From NCBI GenBank assembly GCA_024734495.1, contig JALMQS010000128.1:17849079-17913078 (forward strand): 64,000 bases of DNA. Reading direction: 5' to 3'. Of the stretch, positions 47,852 through 59,556 are shown piece by piece; position 1 is the first letter of the stretch; every line of letters starts with the position of its first letter. Source of the stretch: Forficula auricularia (Eukaryota > Arthropoda > Insecta > Dermaptera > Forficulidae). A program made the translations under genes and the position numbers. The notes beneath the pieces are model-generated. The model searched no databases, was not told the origin of the DNA, and saw nothing but the letters and a program-made list of their open reading frames with translations.

Positions 47852-48248
47852 CGATCTGAAGAACTGTCGTCTCGTTAATTTGGTCATCTCTGAGAAGGGG
47901 AACATATCCCTCATGTCCAATTGCAAACGGGCGGGATTCGAGTTTGTTTCCGAGTACAACACGTCCACACGTGTTCTCGCCCACGTGGCCAAGGAGTCGA
48001 CCTTGCCAGCGGTTAAGACGTTCGTGCCAAGTGAAGCAGGAGTTCTACCGGCTGGGCTGAAAAAACACTGCACACATCGGAAGCGATATTTTCCCGGATC
48101 TCGATTCTCGGAAGACGCTTCCTAATTAGGATCTCGGCCGTTTTCCTCCTAAGGTAGAGCTGGGGCAGCAAAAGGAATTCGATCGTCGTCGATTCGCTAT
48201 CACTTCTGTCAGAAGACTGCTGAGACCGCCGTGCGCAGCCTCTTATCT
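47852..48248 (-). CDS. Exon 1: 5' UTR and first 21 codons of the Ser/Thr-rich protein
   Basis: This 397-bp GC-rich block starts at the predicted initiator and ends at a donor reading TCG|GTGGGT (47851-47846). The likely start is the ATG at 47914-47912, with G at -3. It reads MRDMFPFSEMTKLTRRQFFRS and exits in phase 0, matching exon 2. The 5' UTR of about 334 bases holds a 10-codon upstream ORF (MCAVFFQPSR, stop). An alternative is that the whole block is untranslated and translation starts at the ATG that opens exon 2, but that ATG would have a poorer context. A second open frame without ATG also crosses this exon (ending in HLARTS before a stop). The opposite strand has an 81-codon ORF at 47880-48125, taken as a shadow of the GC-rich exon. 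The donor is the weakest of the five. Confidence 0.6.
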
Positions 48249-48276
48249 GATAATAACATGGCCGATAGCTTTTATA
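48245..48276 (-). promoter_or_regulatory. Core promoter: TATA box plus initiator
   Basis: On the minus strand TATAAAAG (48276-48269) is followed by TCAGAT (48250-48245), which fits the arthropod initiator. The A at 48248 lies 28 bases downstream of the first T of the TATA box, the normal spacing. The sequence turns GC-rich immediately downstream, as expected for a first exon. No DPE is evident at +28 to +32. The transcription start is inferred, not shown. Confidence 0.55.
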
Positions 48277-49589
48277 GATATTTCATTTCTTGTTAAATGT
48301 CGTCATCATTTGAAAAAGATTATTGTCTTATCAGAGAATGCGACATTTTTCTTCCAAACAAACAAATGTTTTTTCTATTAATTAAATTCATATCAGTGAA
48401 GGTGGAGATATTCGTTCGAAGTCAATAAAAAGATAAGTATGGAAATTAAATGGCAAATACAACAAATAGTCATTGTTTGCTTAGCATTGCACTCTTTTGG
48501 AAAATTGAATCTTAGATAATAATATGTAACAAGTATTGAACTTATTCTATTATCTGCAAACTGCCAATAAATAAAATAATTGTTTAGCTATTTTTTCAGT
48601 ATATAAAATCATAATTTCTGATTCTTTAGTCGTTTTATTCTTCTCTTTTTTCGATTTTAGCGATGATTTTTTCACTTTAAAGTTTTTAGTAAAAATACAA
48701 ATATTCGCAACATCATACCATATGGTTTTTATAAGTGTATTTTATTAAAACAATTTTTCTTGATTCACATCCATAATTAATGATAATATGATTAAAGTTT
48801 TGAGCATCTTTTTTTTTGAAAATAGTTGGTAGTTTTTTCAAAAAATCAGCTCAGATAATATGATTCTAAGAGAACAAAGAATCAAATAATAAATGCAGAC
48901 TTAGCACATCATCAATCACGACGTTTCGCTTTTAATCAAAAACTTCTCCAACCTTTGTACAAGGAAACAAACAGTACGGATAATAAACAATTTTAGCTTA
49001 AAAACAGGATTATGTTAGTTTTAAATATTATATAATATTAGATATTGTACTATCATTTCTTATAGATAATAAATGCCTTGCCATTATTCCTTTCCTTCAT
49101 TAATTTAACAAAAATAAACTAACATTCGAACAAAAGTCCTTTCATATATTCTCAAACATCAAACAAATTACATTCTGACTTCTAATCCATGAAACCAGTC
49201 GCTCAAATCAAGACACAAATAAATCCAAATTAATTAAAACAAAATTTAAATTTAAAAAATCCAACACAATCCTCTGCTGATTCAAATAGAATAGACCACA
49301 AACAGAATTTAAATCTTACGAACATTTGTTTATAATTTATTAATATCTGTAATTATTATTAGACCTAAAGGAGTTTAACAAATTTAAATAAATATAGGCA
49401 ACTTAATTTGTTAGTGTCAGTTCTAAAATTAGCTGTGCCATACAAATAAATGAGTATCATTTCACTTATATTCCTTTTTACAACAATTCTTTACATTTAT
49501 AGAACAGACATATCATTAAAACCAAATTCATGGCCAGTCTCGAAATGATATATATTTTTATTCGGTAAAAAGTTACATCACTATTCACG

Positions 49590-50060
49590 CCTTCATTACA
49601 AATAGAAGAAAGTGAAGAGGAAGTAATTTTAGGGGTTGAATCGGAGTTAGGGGCGTAGCCAGGGGAGGGAGGGGGTCAGAATCCCCCCCCCAAAGGCAGG
49701 GCTCATGTGATGAGTAACGGCAACGACAGAGCGTTTCTTATGGCAAACTAACCGTAATTAAATATATTTTATATGTTTAATCAAGAATTATGTTCTTTTT
49801 TAATTTCTTGAAGTACCTATTTGTTTTAATAAAAAAATTCCCACTAAATATTTTGCTTTAGGGATTGAACCCCCTCCTCCCATGAAAATTTTCTGGCTAC
49901 GCTACACTGGTCGGAGTCAAAAGTACTTGTGCATTCAGGTCTTGAGCAAATTAAGATAGTTTAGATCGCTGGAAATATGGAGGAACGATGCAAGTTCCAG
50001 TCTCTATAAGCCCTAGAGATGATAAATGAGTTAAGTTTATGTCTATTTATGAATGTCTAT
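49590..50060 (+). repeat. Dispersed repeat family, copy 2 (split by a MITE)
   Basis: The left part ends AGGGGTTGAATCGGAGT; the right part resumes GTCGGAGTC and includes GCAAGTTCCAGTCTCTA, matching 8707-9060. Its frame is broken. Confidence 0.5.
49648..49909. mobile_element. hAT-type MITE inserted in a repeat
   Basis: Ends TAGGGGCGTAGCCAG and, inverted, CAGTGTAGCGTAGCCAG. Flanked by ATCGGAGT (49640-49647) and GTCGGAGT (49910-49917). It splits copy 2 of the repeat seen intact at 8777-8800 (GGGTCGGAGTTG). Confidence 0.68.
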
Positions 50061-50557
50061 GCCAAAATATATTTCACCTTAGACGACGCTCGAAAACCGA
50101 CATGATCATTCAGCCCTTCTCTAATTTACATAGTTTAATATTTACGTGTCTATTACAAGTTGACCACATGAAAAGAGACCTTACTTTGAAATAATTTTCT
50201 ACTTTAAACTAAACATTATCAAAATTTAAATAATTATAAATTAAAGGAATTTTATTCAATTAGTCAAACATCCTTTTTGGGAATGTCTTATCTGAAAAAT
50301 GATAGTATTGGAAAATGAATTGAAGTGATCTCTTTGAATCCGCAATTGCCTCGAGACAGATTACAATACTTTACCGCTATAAAGAAAGTAAAAAATGTTA
50401 TTAAATAATTTAGTAAGATGGTCTTATCTCAATTATTCAATCCTTTATATTTCAATAATTGTTAGTTTTATCAAATTATATTTTTTAATAAATTGTTAAG
50501 CATTTTATTCTGAACAAAATGACATCTTAATTTTGAAAATCGGTTGACAATTAATTG

Positions 50558-50561
<4 letters not shown>

Positions 50562-50596
<35 letters not shown>

Positions 50597-50750
50597 GGCT
50601 TTTCGGCCTTCTTAGCCATAAGCCACTTTACGATACTATATATTTATTTTTCAAATTTGTCTCTACTCCCGGGGTCAGATTTTAGCTGGATGCCTCGAGT
50701 CGGATTCGAACCCGGGTCCCCATGCTACCGCCTAGCCTATCTGACCCCCC
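50562..50750 (-). mobile_element. Young tRNA-derived SINE with poly(A)
   Basis: Minus strand: GGTCAGATAGGCTAGGCGG (box A region), CCCGGGTTCGAATCCGACTC (box B), body, GCTTATGGCTAAGAAGGC, then about 36 A. A perfect 12-bp duplication ATTAATTGAATT flanks it (50550-50561, 50751-50762), which indicates recent insertion. Confidence 0.85.
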
Positions 50751-51181
50751 ATTAATTGAATTATGATGGTACTTTTATTTTTATTATTATAGGTTAGTCA
50801 TTCTTAATTGGTTAAGAAGAAATCGGCAATCATATAAATTACATCACAAGTTTAAGCAAATTTGTTATTGAATTTAGTACCATCTTTCGTCAATTTATTG
50901 TATTAAATCATCTATTTAACTTTGAAATTTTAAATATTCGAATTCGCAGTTGATTAATTTTCAACTAATGGCATCTTATATCGATTTGTTTAACTCTATT
51001 GTCTAATTAATTATGAAAATTTAAACATTTGAATCGGTGATTGAATCCAACACCCTCTGCTAGATTTTATTTAATTTACTTAAGAATAACTAATCATAAC
51101 TATGAAAATAAAAATACCACCATAACTCTGTTAATAATTATTCGATTTGCAAAAATAAGATGTCATTTTGTTTATAAATAA

Positions 51182-51255
51182 ATTATTTATTTATTTATTT
51201 ATTTTACAATACATGGCATATCAACTACTAAGGTCATTAGTGCCACCGAGTTCCT
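51182..51255 (-). repeat. LINE 3' end with AAATA tail
   Basis: Minus strand: GGTGGCACTAATGACCTTAG, then TAGTTGATATGCCATGTATT and repeated AAATA. The CTAATGACCTTAG...GATATGCC form is typical of insect non-LTR 3' ends. Confidence 0.5.
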
Positions 51256-51606
51256 GACTTCTTTTTTCTTTCTTCAATTCCATCTTCACTCTTCTATACA
51301 TTAAGAAATGAAGAAAAAATAGAGGACCAAAACAAAAACCAAAGTCAAAGAAAACAACAACAAAAAATCAAAATCAACAATATAGCAAACAGAGAACAAC
51401 AGAAAAACAAAACCTCCGACAAATCATATACCATATTCAAAACTCACAAGAAATATCTACAAAAAATACATATATAGGTAATAACAAAATGAACCAAAAC
51501 AGAATAATAATAAAAATAAATCGAAAACTATAATATATTAAATTTGCGAGAAAAACTCTGTTTCTTTTAAAAATTGAAATAAGTTATAAATATTTTATTA
51601 AACATA

Positions 51607-52206
51607 ATAGTCCAAGAGCCCATGACCCATTTTTCATGAAGTGTTTGATTCAAGTAGATATTTTTTCACCCAGAGGTATTAATAGCATAGATGAGTAGGG
51701 AATCGGCTGTTTTCCTGATCTACCTGGGTACTGCTGTTACTGCGCATAGGAGAAAGTTGTAAAATCAAAAAGTGTTTGATTCAAAATCCAACAAATACTA
51801 TTCGACAGTTAAGTTGATTTTAAATTAAAAATTAACTAAGCCAGACACTTTAGGGTAGGGGGGGGCAACACTGAGCCACACAACCCTAAAGTTGCATTTT
51901 TTTATTTGAAAAAAGTAACTTTAGGTTGTCTGGCTCAGTGTTGCCCCCCCCCCCTAAAAGTATCTGGCTTAGTTAATTTTTAATTTAAAATCAACTTAAC
52001 TGTCGAATAGTATTTGTTGGATTTTGAATCAAACACTTTTTTTGCGAACATTTTTTTACAACTTTCTCCTATGCGCAGTAGTAGCAGTACCCAGGTAGAT
52101 CAGGAAAACAGCCGATTCCCTACTCATCTATGCTATTAATACCTCTAGGTGAAATATCTACTTGAATCAAACACTTCATGAAAAATGGGTCATGGGCTCT
52201 CCGACT
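51607..52206. repeat. 600-bp palindrome
   Basis: Arms 51607-51893 and 51917-52206 are nearly identical inverted copies with a 23-base loop. A G/C run sits at mirrored positions (51860s and 51940s). No ORF, ribozyme core or target duplication recognised. Confidence 0.75.
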
Positions 52207-54768
52207 ATAAGGTAATACAATAAAAGTAGCGATTATTGATAAATAAAGAATTTAAAATTTTAAAATTTTTAAGCCTAAATTCACTGTAATTAGTCATTTA
52301 TTAGCGACAAGGGATATGAAGATATCCATCAAATATTATTAATTAAAATTACCTGAAAAATATTTTGGATTTCAACTTTCTAGCTCAAAATGATTGCACT
52401 ACGCTGATATATATATAATTGCTTCATTTTTATTTAGTTGGAATTAAAAGGAAATTTATTTAAATAGCTTTGTTTTAATAAACTGCACTTTTTTTATCAA
52501 CTTTCAACTTTCTAACGCAAACCGATCGCACTACGCTGACAAATAAAATAATTGCTAAGATTTTAATTTAGTTGGACTTAAAAGGAAATGTATTATTATT
52601 TAAATAGCGAGTATCTTTCATAATAAAATGCATATGGTTATGCCTACTAGAAATAGATTAATTAAAAATAATTTTTAATGGAGTGAATTTTGTCGGGACT
52701 TGTCTTGAGATGGCTCCAGCATCTTAGGAGTAACGAGTTAGCAAGAGAAGATTCTCCTACCTGCGACCTTCTAACAAAAATAATACCTAATATATTTATT
52801 TGATCATCTTCGAATGAATGAATATTTTAAAGTCACGATAGCGGGAGGGGAGGGGTCATTCCACATAGAATTCACGCAGCTAGGCAAAGCCTGTCTAAGG
52901 TGAAGAATTAATGAATTTATTGGTGCCTGGAAAAGACTGAAACATAAAAAAATCATTTTACAGCATATTTTGGGTGTTTCTCTAGATTCAGTTATCCATG
53001 TTACGAGGAAAAGAGCACAGAAAGTTTGTTTTGAGGCCAATATGTTTCTATTTCCAATGGGGGTACTGGTTATATTTTGGTCTTTCTACCTTCAAAACTT
53101 CTAGTTATAAAATGTAGAAAAAAATTGTCGAATTGGAAGCCATCGATCGATTGTAATTAATGAGCTGAAATTGGGCACACCGTTTTATATAGATATCAAT
53201 AAAGGCTTCTGATCTACAAATTTCCAGCCCTTTAGCTCATTAAAAAAATATATATATATAATTCAAAAACAAAAATCACAAAAATTTTGGGAGTGCCCAG
53301 GCTTGAAACAGTTTTCGCCTTTTCATCTAAATAAAATTTAAAATGCCATTTAAAATATATCCGAAATAGATATCGCACTGAAACCCTTTTTACAGATATA
53401 ATTGTATTTATTTTTTACAATTCTCAAGTAAAGTATCAAATGGGCAAAATTTTCCCTTTATGAAATAATTGAAAGTGGGAGTAAATTAAAATATTTTTGA
53501 ACAATTTTTATACACATTTTTCGTGGGCAAAATAATAAAAGAAATGGAATTTTTAGATTATTTGTGTTTGATTTTTCGAAAAAGATGGCGGATTTTTGGA
53601 AATGTGGAGAGGAAATCTCACTATTAACTTCATAGGACAATGAAATAATTTTAATTTTTAGAATGTAAATTTAAAAAGACCATGATGATAAGGTATATCA
53701 AGGTAGCTGTTAAAAATGTTTAATGTAGGTCTTTCAAGCCAAATGTCCTAATAGCAATTTGTCACTTGAGTTCAGCTCCCAAAGAAATGAGCACTTTTGA
53801 CTTGTTATACCTTATTGTCATGGCCTTTTAAATTTATTTTTTAATTAAAATATAAAAATTTTGAGAAAAATTACAAAAATTTTCCATAATTATTTCTTCC
53901 GAAACGTTTAATACTTTATTAATCGAATTTCTGATTATTTTTTTAAGAATTATATTTTTTTCTTAAGATAATTTATTTAATGAATTTTCACCATCCACTG
54001 GTTGGTTTACCCAAAATAACTCCGTTACTAAAGGACAATCCTTATAGCCATTAATCAAGCTACCAGGAAGATTAAAGAATGCCATTCCAAAGGATTGCCT
54101 TCAGTCATTTTTAACATTTACACGTGCCTACCAGTTTTAGAATTTTTAACCAGTCATCCTAAAAAAAATAATAGCAGTTCCTAATTTTTATTGTAAATTT
54201 ATACCAAAACCAATACTGGTGTTTGACTTGAAGGTCTAAAATTAAATTACTTAAGCTATTCTTTAACCATTTATAATGTACAAACGATCCAGATCTATTT
54301 TCTAATTATCTTTATTGTTATCATTAATTAAAACGAGTATAGATCGCTTTTGCAGCAAAGGCCTACGAAGGGAAATAAGAGAAGAGAAAGAGAACCCTTG
54401 CCATATATAGAATAGGAACTTGAAATCGCTCGTGCCACAGGTGGCATGCTAGCAATTCTGTTGACATGCGAATGATTTTCAAATTAAATCATTTCGATAA
54501 TAAATCTTTCATTCAATTCAAAACAATTAGAGATAAAACATCAACAACTTAATGTGCATTGTTTTATTTCATGTGAATGCGGGAATATATCTATCCGTCT
54601 TCTTTTTAATGAAATTTTAAAGTTCTTCTTTTTTTCCCCCGTTTTCTTATTAATTAATCAAAGATGTTTAAATAACGATATTTTTTCAAAACTTCCATTT
54701 TCTATTCGACATAAGGTGACTCCAAGAATGTTTGAGAAAGTAGTGGACTATTTGATCATAATTTTTAT

Positions 54769-55464
54769 TACTTTACCACAGGGTATGGTCAAGTATTGAA
54801 ATCGTGCATGAAAAAAGTGTTTTTATCCTTCTGTTTTTCTAAATATCTCAAAAAAGTATTTTGATTAAAAAAATTGAGCTAAACCATGACGTTTCGCTCT
54901 ACAAAAAAGCTCTAATAAGTGAACGTCGACAAAATTATATTTTTTGAGATAATAATTGTTTTGTAAAAATGTCTCTTAGTTAGTCTATCTGGTTGTCCGT
55001 TAGTCTGGTTGTTTGTTAGTCTGTGCGTTACCAAATTTTTGTGAACGAGCTAGATCAAAAACTAGTCTGAATATCGAAACCTGAGAAGCTGATTAGATTT
55101 TTGGTGCAAATCGACCCAAAATTAAGGTAGGGGGTTTAAATTTAAAATTAAAATATTTTCAAACAAAAAAAAAACAAGAAAAATTAAATATTCTATAAAA
55201 TAAACCTATAACGAAAATATTTCTTTTTTGGCGCCAAAATTAGGGGGGGGGGTCAAAAATGAAAATCTAGGCCATTGGACCAAATTCAAGCAAATTATGT
55301 ATACATAATCAGTGGACTACCAGAAGACTAAAAATGCAAAAACTAACCGCCCAAAATGGTAGGGGGGAGGTTGTAGGATCAACAAATTAAAATCTAGGCC
55401 CTTGTACCAAACTCAACCAGAAGTGTATGGTAAAGTCAAGTGGATGGCCTCATCAGAACGTGTC
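54769..55464 (+). mobile_element. Dispersed element, partner copy
   Basis: It starts TACTTTACCACAGGGTATGG and ends near CATCAGAACGTGTC. It has the internal GTTAGTCTGGTTGTTTG tract and a G run at 55243. The two copies could form a 0.6-kb stem if co-transcribed. A related fragment (GGGTAAAGTATTGTAATCGC) continues at 55555. Confidence 0.6.
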
Positions 55465-55754
55465 AATTTATTTTATTTACTAATAATGACCCTTTATAAT
55501 TAAAGTACATCTCTGGAAAATATTTTTACTTTATCCAATGCAAAGCATGGGTAAAGTATTGTAATCGCTCTCGGGGCAAGCGTGGCTTCAAAGGGTCCTC
55601 AGGTAAAGACTACGGAACCCATGGACTCAATTAAAGTCACAAATTGTAGTATTCAATTAGGTTGAATTTTAGCACGTGACGGTTTTGCCAAAAATTACAT
55701 AGGATCTCGTCGAGAGGCCAAAAAGTGCGATTTTTTCATTTAGTGCGTGCGGAT

Positions 55755-55812
55755 GATGTATGTATGGATGGATGTATGTATGGATGGATGTATGTATGGA
55801 TGTATGTATGTT
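55755..55812. repeat. ATGTATGGATGG microsatellite
   Basis: Imperfect array of ATGT and ATGG tetranucleotides. The ORF across it (IHTSIHTYIHPYIH) is repeat-driven. Confidence 0.85.
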
Positions 55813-56264
55813 ATCGCTTTTTTGGCCCACGATTTTTTCCACACCGTTGCACCGATTGAAATGAAATTGAAAACCTACCATTAGTTTAACAAAATGAAGC
55901 GCTGATTAGTTTTTGGTACATATCGGCTCACAAACATTAGTACTTTATTTCAGTACTTTTTTAGTTTTTTCTAAATATCTTGAAAAATGACTTAACCAAT
56001 TTTGATGAAATTTAATATCCTAATTAAGTACCTTGGGACCACAAAAAAGGTTAAATAAAGTTTTTAGTAAAATTATATTTTAAAGTACTTTACTCTAGAG
56101 TAAGATGGTACTTTTTTTAATTTTTTAAATTCTTTAAAATTTATTCATTTGAAAGTTTTAATATAAGTCTCATTTAGCCTTGCTTAAGTAAGAATGGATA
56201 GGCTTTCTCTGTGAAATGCTAAAAAATTTGGGAGGAATTTTTATGAGTGAACCATAGCAATCGG

Positions 56265-57442
56265 TGTTGTTTTCTTATCCGTTACCTTTGCTGAAGACAG
56301 AGAAATCGATTTTAAACCAAAAATAGCGATTGATTCTCATCTAGTACTTGAGGAATAATCATTCTATATTGGATTTTTGACGTTTCGGCTTTTATTAGTA
56401 ACCATTGCTGAAGACATAGAGAAATCGACTTTAAACCAAAAATAGCGATTGATTCTCATCTAGTACTTGAGGAATAATCATTCTATATTGGATTTTTGAC
56501 GTTTCGGTTTTTATTAGTAACCATTGCTGAAGACATAGAGAAATCGACTTAAACCAAAAATAGCGATTGATTCTCATCTAGTACTTGAGGAATAATCATT
56601 CTATATTGGATTTTTGACGTTTCGGTTTTTATTAGTAACCATTGCTGAAGACATAGAGGAATCGACTTTAAACTAAAAATAGCGATTGATTCTCATCTAG
56701 TACTTGAGGAATAATCATTCTATATTGGATTTTTGACGTTTCGGTTTTTATTGGTAACCATTGCTGAAGACATAGAGGAATCGACTTAAAATCAAAAATA
56801 GCGATCGATTCTCATCTAATACTTGAGGAATAACAATTCTACATTAGTTTTTGACGTTTCGATTATTATTGTAACCATTGCTGAAGACATGGAGAATCGA
56901 CTTAAAATCAAAAATAACGATCGATTCTTATCTAATACTAGAGGAATAACCTTATTGCATTCCATTTTTGATGTTTTGACTATTAATGGAAACCTCTACT
57001 GAAAATGTAGAAGAATCGACTTAAAAATCAAAAAAGACTAAATTCTTTTATGGCAAACAACTCAAGCTTGAGTTGTTTACCATAAAAGAATTTAGTCTTT
57101 TTGATTTTAAGTCGATTCTTCTACATTTTCAGTAGAGGTTTCATTAATAGTCAAAACATCAAAAATGGAATTCAATAAGGTTATTCCTCTAGTATTAGAT
57201 AAGAATCGATCGTTATTTTTGATTTTAAGTCGATTCCTCCATGTCTTCAGCAATGGTTACCAATAATAATCGAAACGTCAAAAACCTAATGTAGAATTGT
57301 TATTCCTCAAGTATTAGATGAGAATCGATGGCTATTTTTGATTTTAAGTCGATTCCTCTATGTCTTCAGCAATGGCTACCAATAAAAACCGAAACGTCAA
57401 AAATCCAATGTAGAATGGTTATTCCTCGACTACTAAATGAGA
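56265..57442. mobile_element. Foldback-like element: inverted arrays of ~118-bp tandem repeats
   Basis: Landmark GACGTTTCGG recurs at 56379, 56498, 56616, 56735 and 56853, and as GATGTTTTGA at 56970, a period of 117-119 bp. After a loopless palindrome centre (AACTCAAGCTTGAGTT, centre at 57066/57067) about three units follow in reverse. Tandem repeats inside inverted arms are the layout of Drosophila FB elements. The left array is about 400 bp longer than the right. Confidence 0.72.
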
Positions 57443-59049
57443 ATTATTTTTGAATTAATTTCAATATGAACTACAAATTGCAAGTGATATCTGATTAATA
57501 ATAAAGGAACAAACATATTAATATTTCAAATGAATTTGGATAAAGTTTAGCAACGATCCGTTGCAGTTTATTTTTTATTGTATTTACTTAGATATAACCG
57601 AGTTATTAACAATCAAACTTTGGATAAACGGGATGTGGCCTTTTGGCCTATGAATGTCTATGTACTTAGAGTTAAGCTCGGCAAGAATAAGCAATGGGAA
57701 CCAAATAAACGTGCCCCGGACAAGAAAAGGGACGTCATACCACTGATGAAGCGTTTTCGTGTGACGACATTTCACCAAATTACTGTTTGATACAGCAGAA
57801 ATTTTTTCTTTACATATTAATTGAAAAATTCCTTCTATGTTTGGGAGTTATCTAAGTCCGAGATAATTGAATTAAGAAAAGGACAACACCAATGGATATC
57901 TCTTTATAAAACCGAGATATTCAAAGTGCATCACTTGATCACTGTCTCTTTTTCTCTTCCGTTTGCTTCCAACTTACTTTTGGATAATTTTTTTCACTTA
58001 TCTCAGCAATTCATTTACAGGGGATAAAATTCTAATCTTATTCTTTCACTTCCACTGTTATTTCCTACTTCACTATGGGAAATATCCTTCAACAATCTCA
58101 CATGTCTCAATAGGTGCACTTTCATTTGAACTTTTCTCTTCCACATAGTCTTCAACAAAGTTTTCTTTACTCTATTCCTACGTCTTCATTTGTAATTTGA
58201 TCTACAATAATAATCACCGAAATTTCCCTATGAATAAGTTGAAAGTAAAATACTGTACATAATTTATCGATAATTGTTTAATTAGAAAAATTATTCTCAT
58301 TTAATCACAAGAATTAAGTAACATGAGATTAATTTAAATTTTGATTAAATGATCGTCTGAGAACATGTTCTTATACCACAGATTTGAAGTTTTTTTTTAT
58401 CTTGGAATCGATTTATTGGGCGTAAAGAAGGTTAACGGAGCTTGAAACATTCTATATAAAGAATTGCATCGACTTTTCCCCTTGAGTATCTCCTCATTAC
58501 ACGCAAAGCTAGAACAATATTTGTTTGTTTATAACTTGCATACTATTTCCTATTAAGAATAATTTTTCAAACAAATAATTTCAGGAAACGATTCGAAACA
58601 TTAAGAAAAAAAGAGGAAGGTAAATAAAAGAAGAAATTCTAGAATAGAGTAATGAAAATAGACATTCCGTTGAATTGAAAAGAACAAATTGGAAACATTG
58701 GCCCAAGAATCGAATCATCTTAAGAACTTAAATTGTGGACAGATTAGAGATATTGCTCGATTTTGATGTGATTCCAAATTCTGTGGCCCATATCGTAATG
58801 AATTACATGGTGGTTTAATTAAATACTTAAGACTTTTGTTACTGATGGTGGGAGAGAATTTGATTGAAATTTGTTTTTTACTTTGTTGTGCAAAAATTTT
58901 GGAGCGTTTGTTCCAGGCGCAGGAATAATGAGTGCATAAATTTACAAAAACATTTGTATAAAAATCATTTTCGATTTGGCAGAAAGTATACAAAATTAAC
59001 TTATTTAGTTACAACTAAACTATGAAATATTAACATGAAATTACTTTTG

Positions 59050-59556
59050 TACTCGGTGCCAATGCGATTCATAAAAGGTATATGTTTGGCACCGACTTCA
59101 AAAGTAGTTTATGTTAGTATACTAAATAAGTTAATAATTATTTTATACCTTTTAGTGTATTTTATTTGTTGCATTTAATTTTTACTTTGAAGTCGGTTTT
59201 ATTTTTTTCTTAAAAATTATTTTTATTTTTCTCTTTTTTAGTGATGTTATTAATAGTGATCATATAATCAGAACTTGACCAAATTAATATGGCACCATCC
59301 CTAAGATAAACTTCTTTCCAATAAAAAAAGAATCGTCGAAATCGGTTCATAAACAAAGAAGTTAGGCATGAGCAAACCTAACAAAAATGGTCTAATACCT
59401 ATGAAAAAAAAATGGGACCAATCGGAAGGTAGACTGAACCCAATGCAAATTTTTTTTCAAAATCGGTTCACAATTGGCGGAGATATGAGGTAACATAGGC
59501 ACAAAAAAAAAACAGTCGAATAGAGAACCTCCTCCTTTTTTGAAGTCGGTATTTTT
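59050..59556. mobile_element. GAAGTCGGT insect repeat
   Basis: ACCGACTTCAAAA at about 59087 and CCTCCTTTTTTGAAGTCGGT near 59552 face each other, with another TTTGAAGTCGGTTTT at 59187. The interior AAGAATCGTCGAAATCGG..CATAAAC stretch is of a type widespread in insects. The superfamily is not known to me. A hairpin (TCGGTGCCAA with TTGGCACCGA) lies at its left edge. Confidence 0.55.

Larger units (their letters stand above)
7266..48248 (-). other. Split gene, six exons visible, Ser/Thr/Ala-rich protein (3' end not in view)
   Basis: Six GC-rich blocks on the minus strand each have an AG acceptor and GT donor, and the reading frame passes through all five junctions (intron phases 0,0,1,0,0). Together they encode 271 residues starting at the ATG at 47914-47912. 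The product is low-complexity and mostly Ser, Thr, Ala and Met/Lys, with short charged helical-looking stretches (ELKSSITEMKNL; EQSAQAAVRRRLEVDGLSAE) and a Pro-rich patch (DDSAPPTPAP). No catalytic motif, signal peptide or membrane segment is present. I do not recognise the family. A cytoskeletal or scaffold role is only a guess from composition. The last visible exon ends in phase 0 with a good donor, so a downstream exon must exist; it is probably outside the window. Confidence 0.75.

Noticed and set aside
47880..48125. Plus-strand 81-codon ORF as a gene
   Set aside because: It overlaps the minus-strand first exon and UTR, lacks its own promoter, and its frame is explained by the GC-rich antisense sequence.
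56379..57400. GAAACGUC next to a GGUU/AACC stem in the ~118-bp repeats, as a further hammerhead family
   Set aside because: On the strand carrying GAAACGUC the box upstream of the stem reads CAGCAAU, not CUGANGA; the CUGAAGA seen there is on the other strand. The core cannot form in one unit.
56265..57442. CRISPR-like array
   Set aside because: Repeats are about 118 bp, contiguous, without variable spacers, and inverted at the centre.
57744..57775. CUGAUGA followed by an AGCGUUUUCGU stem as a hammerhead
   Set aside because: GAAA is replaced by GUGAC and no stem I is evident.
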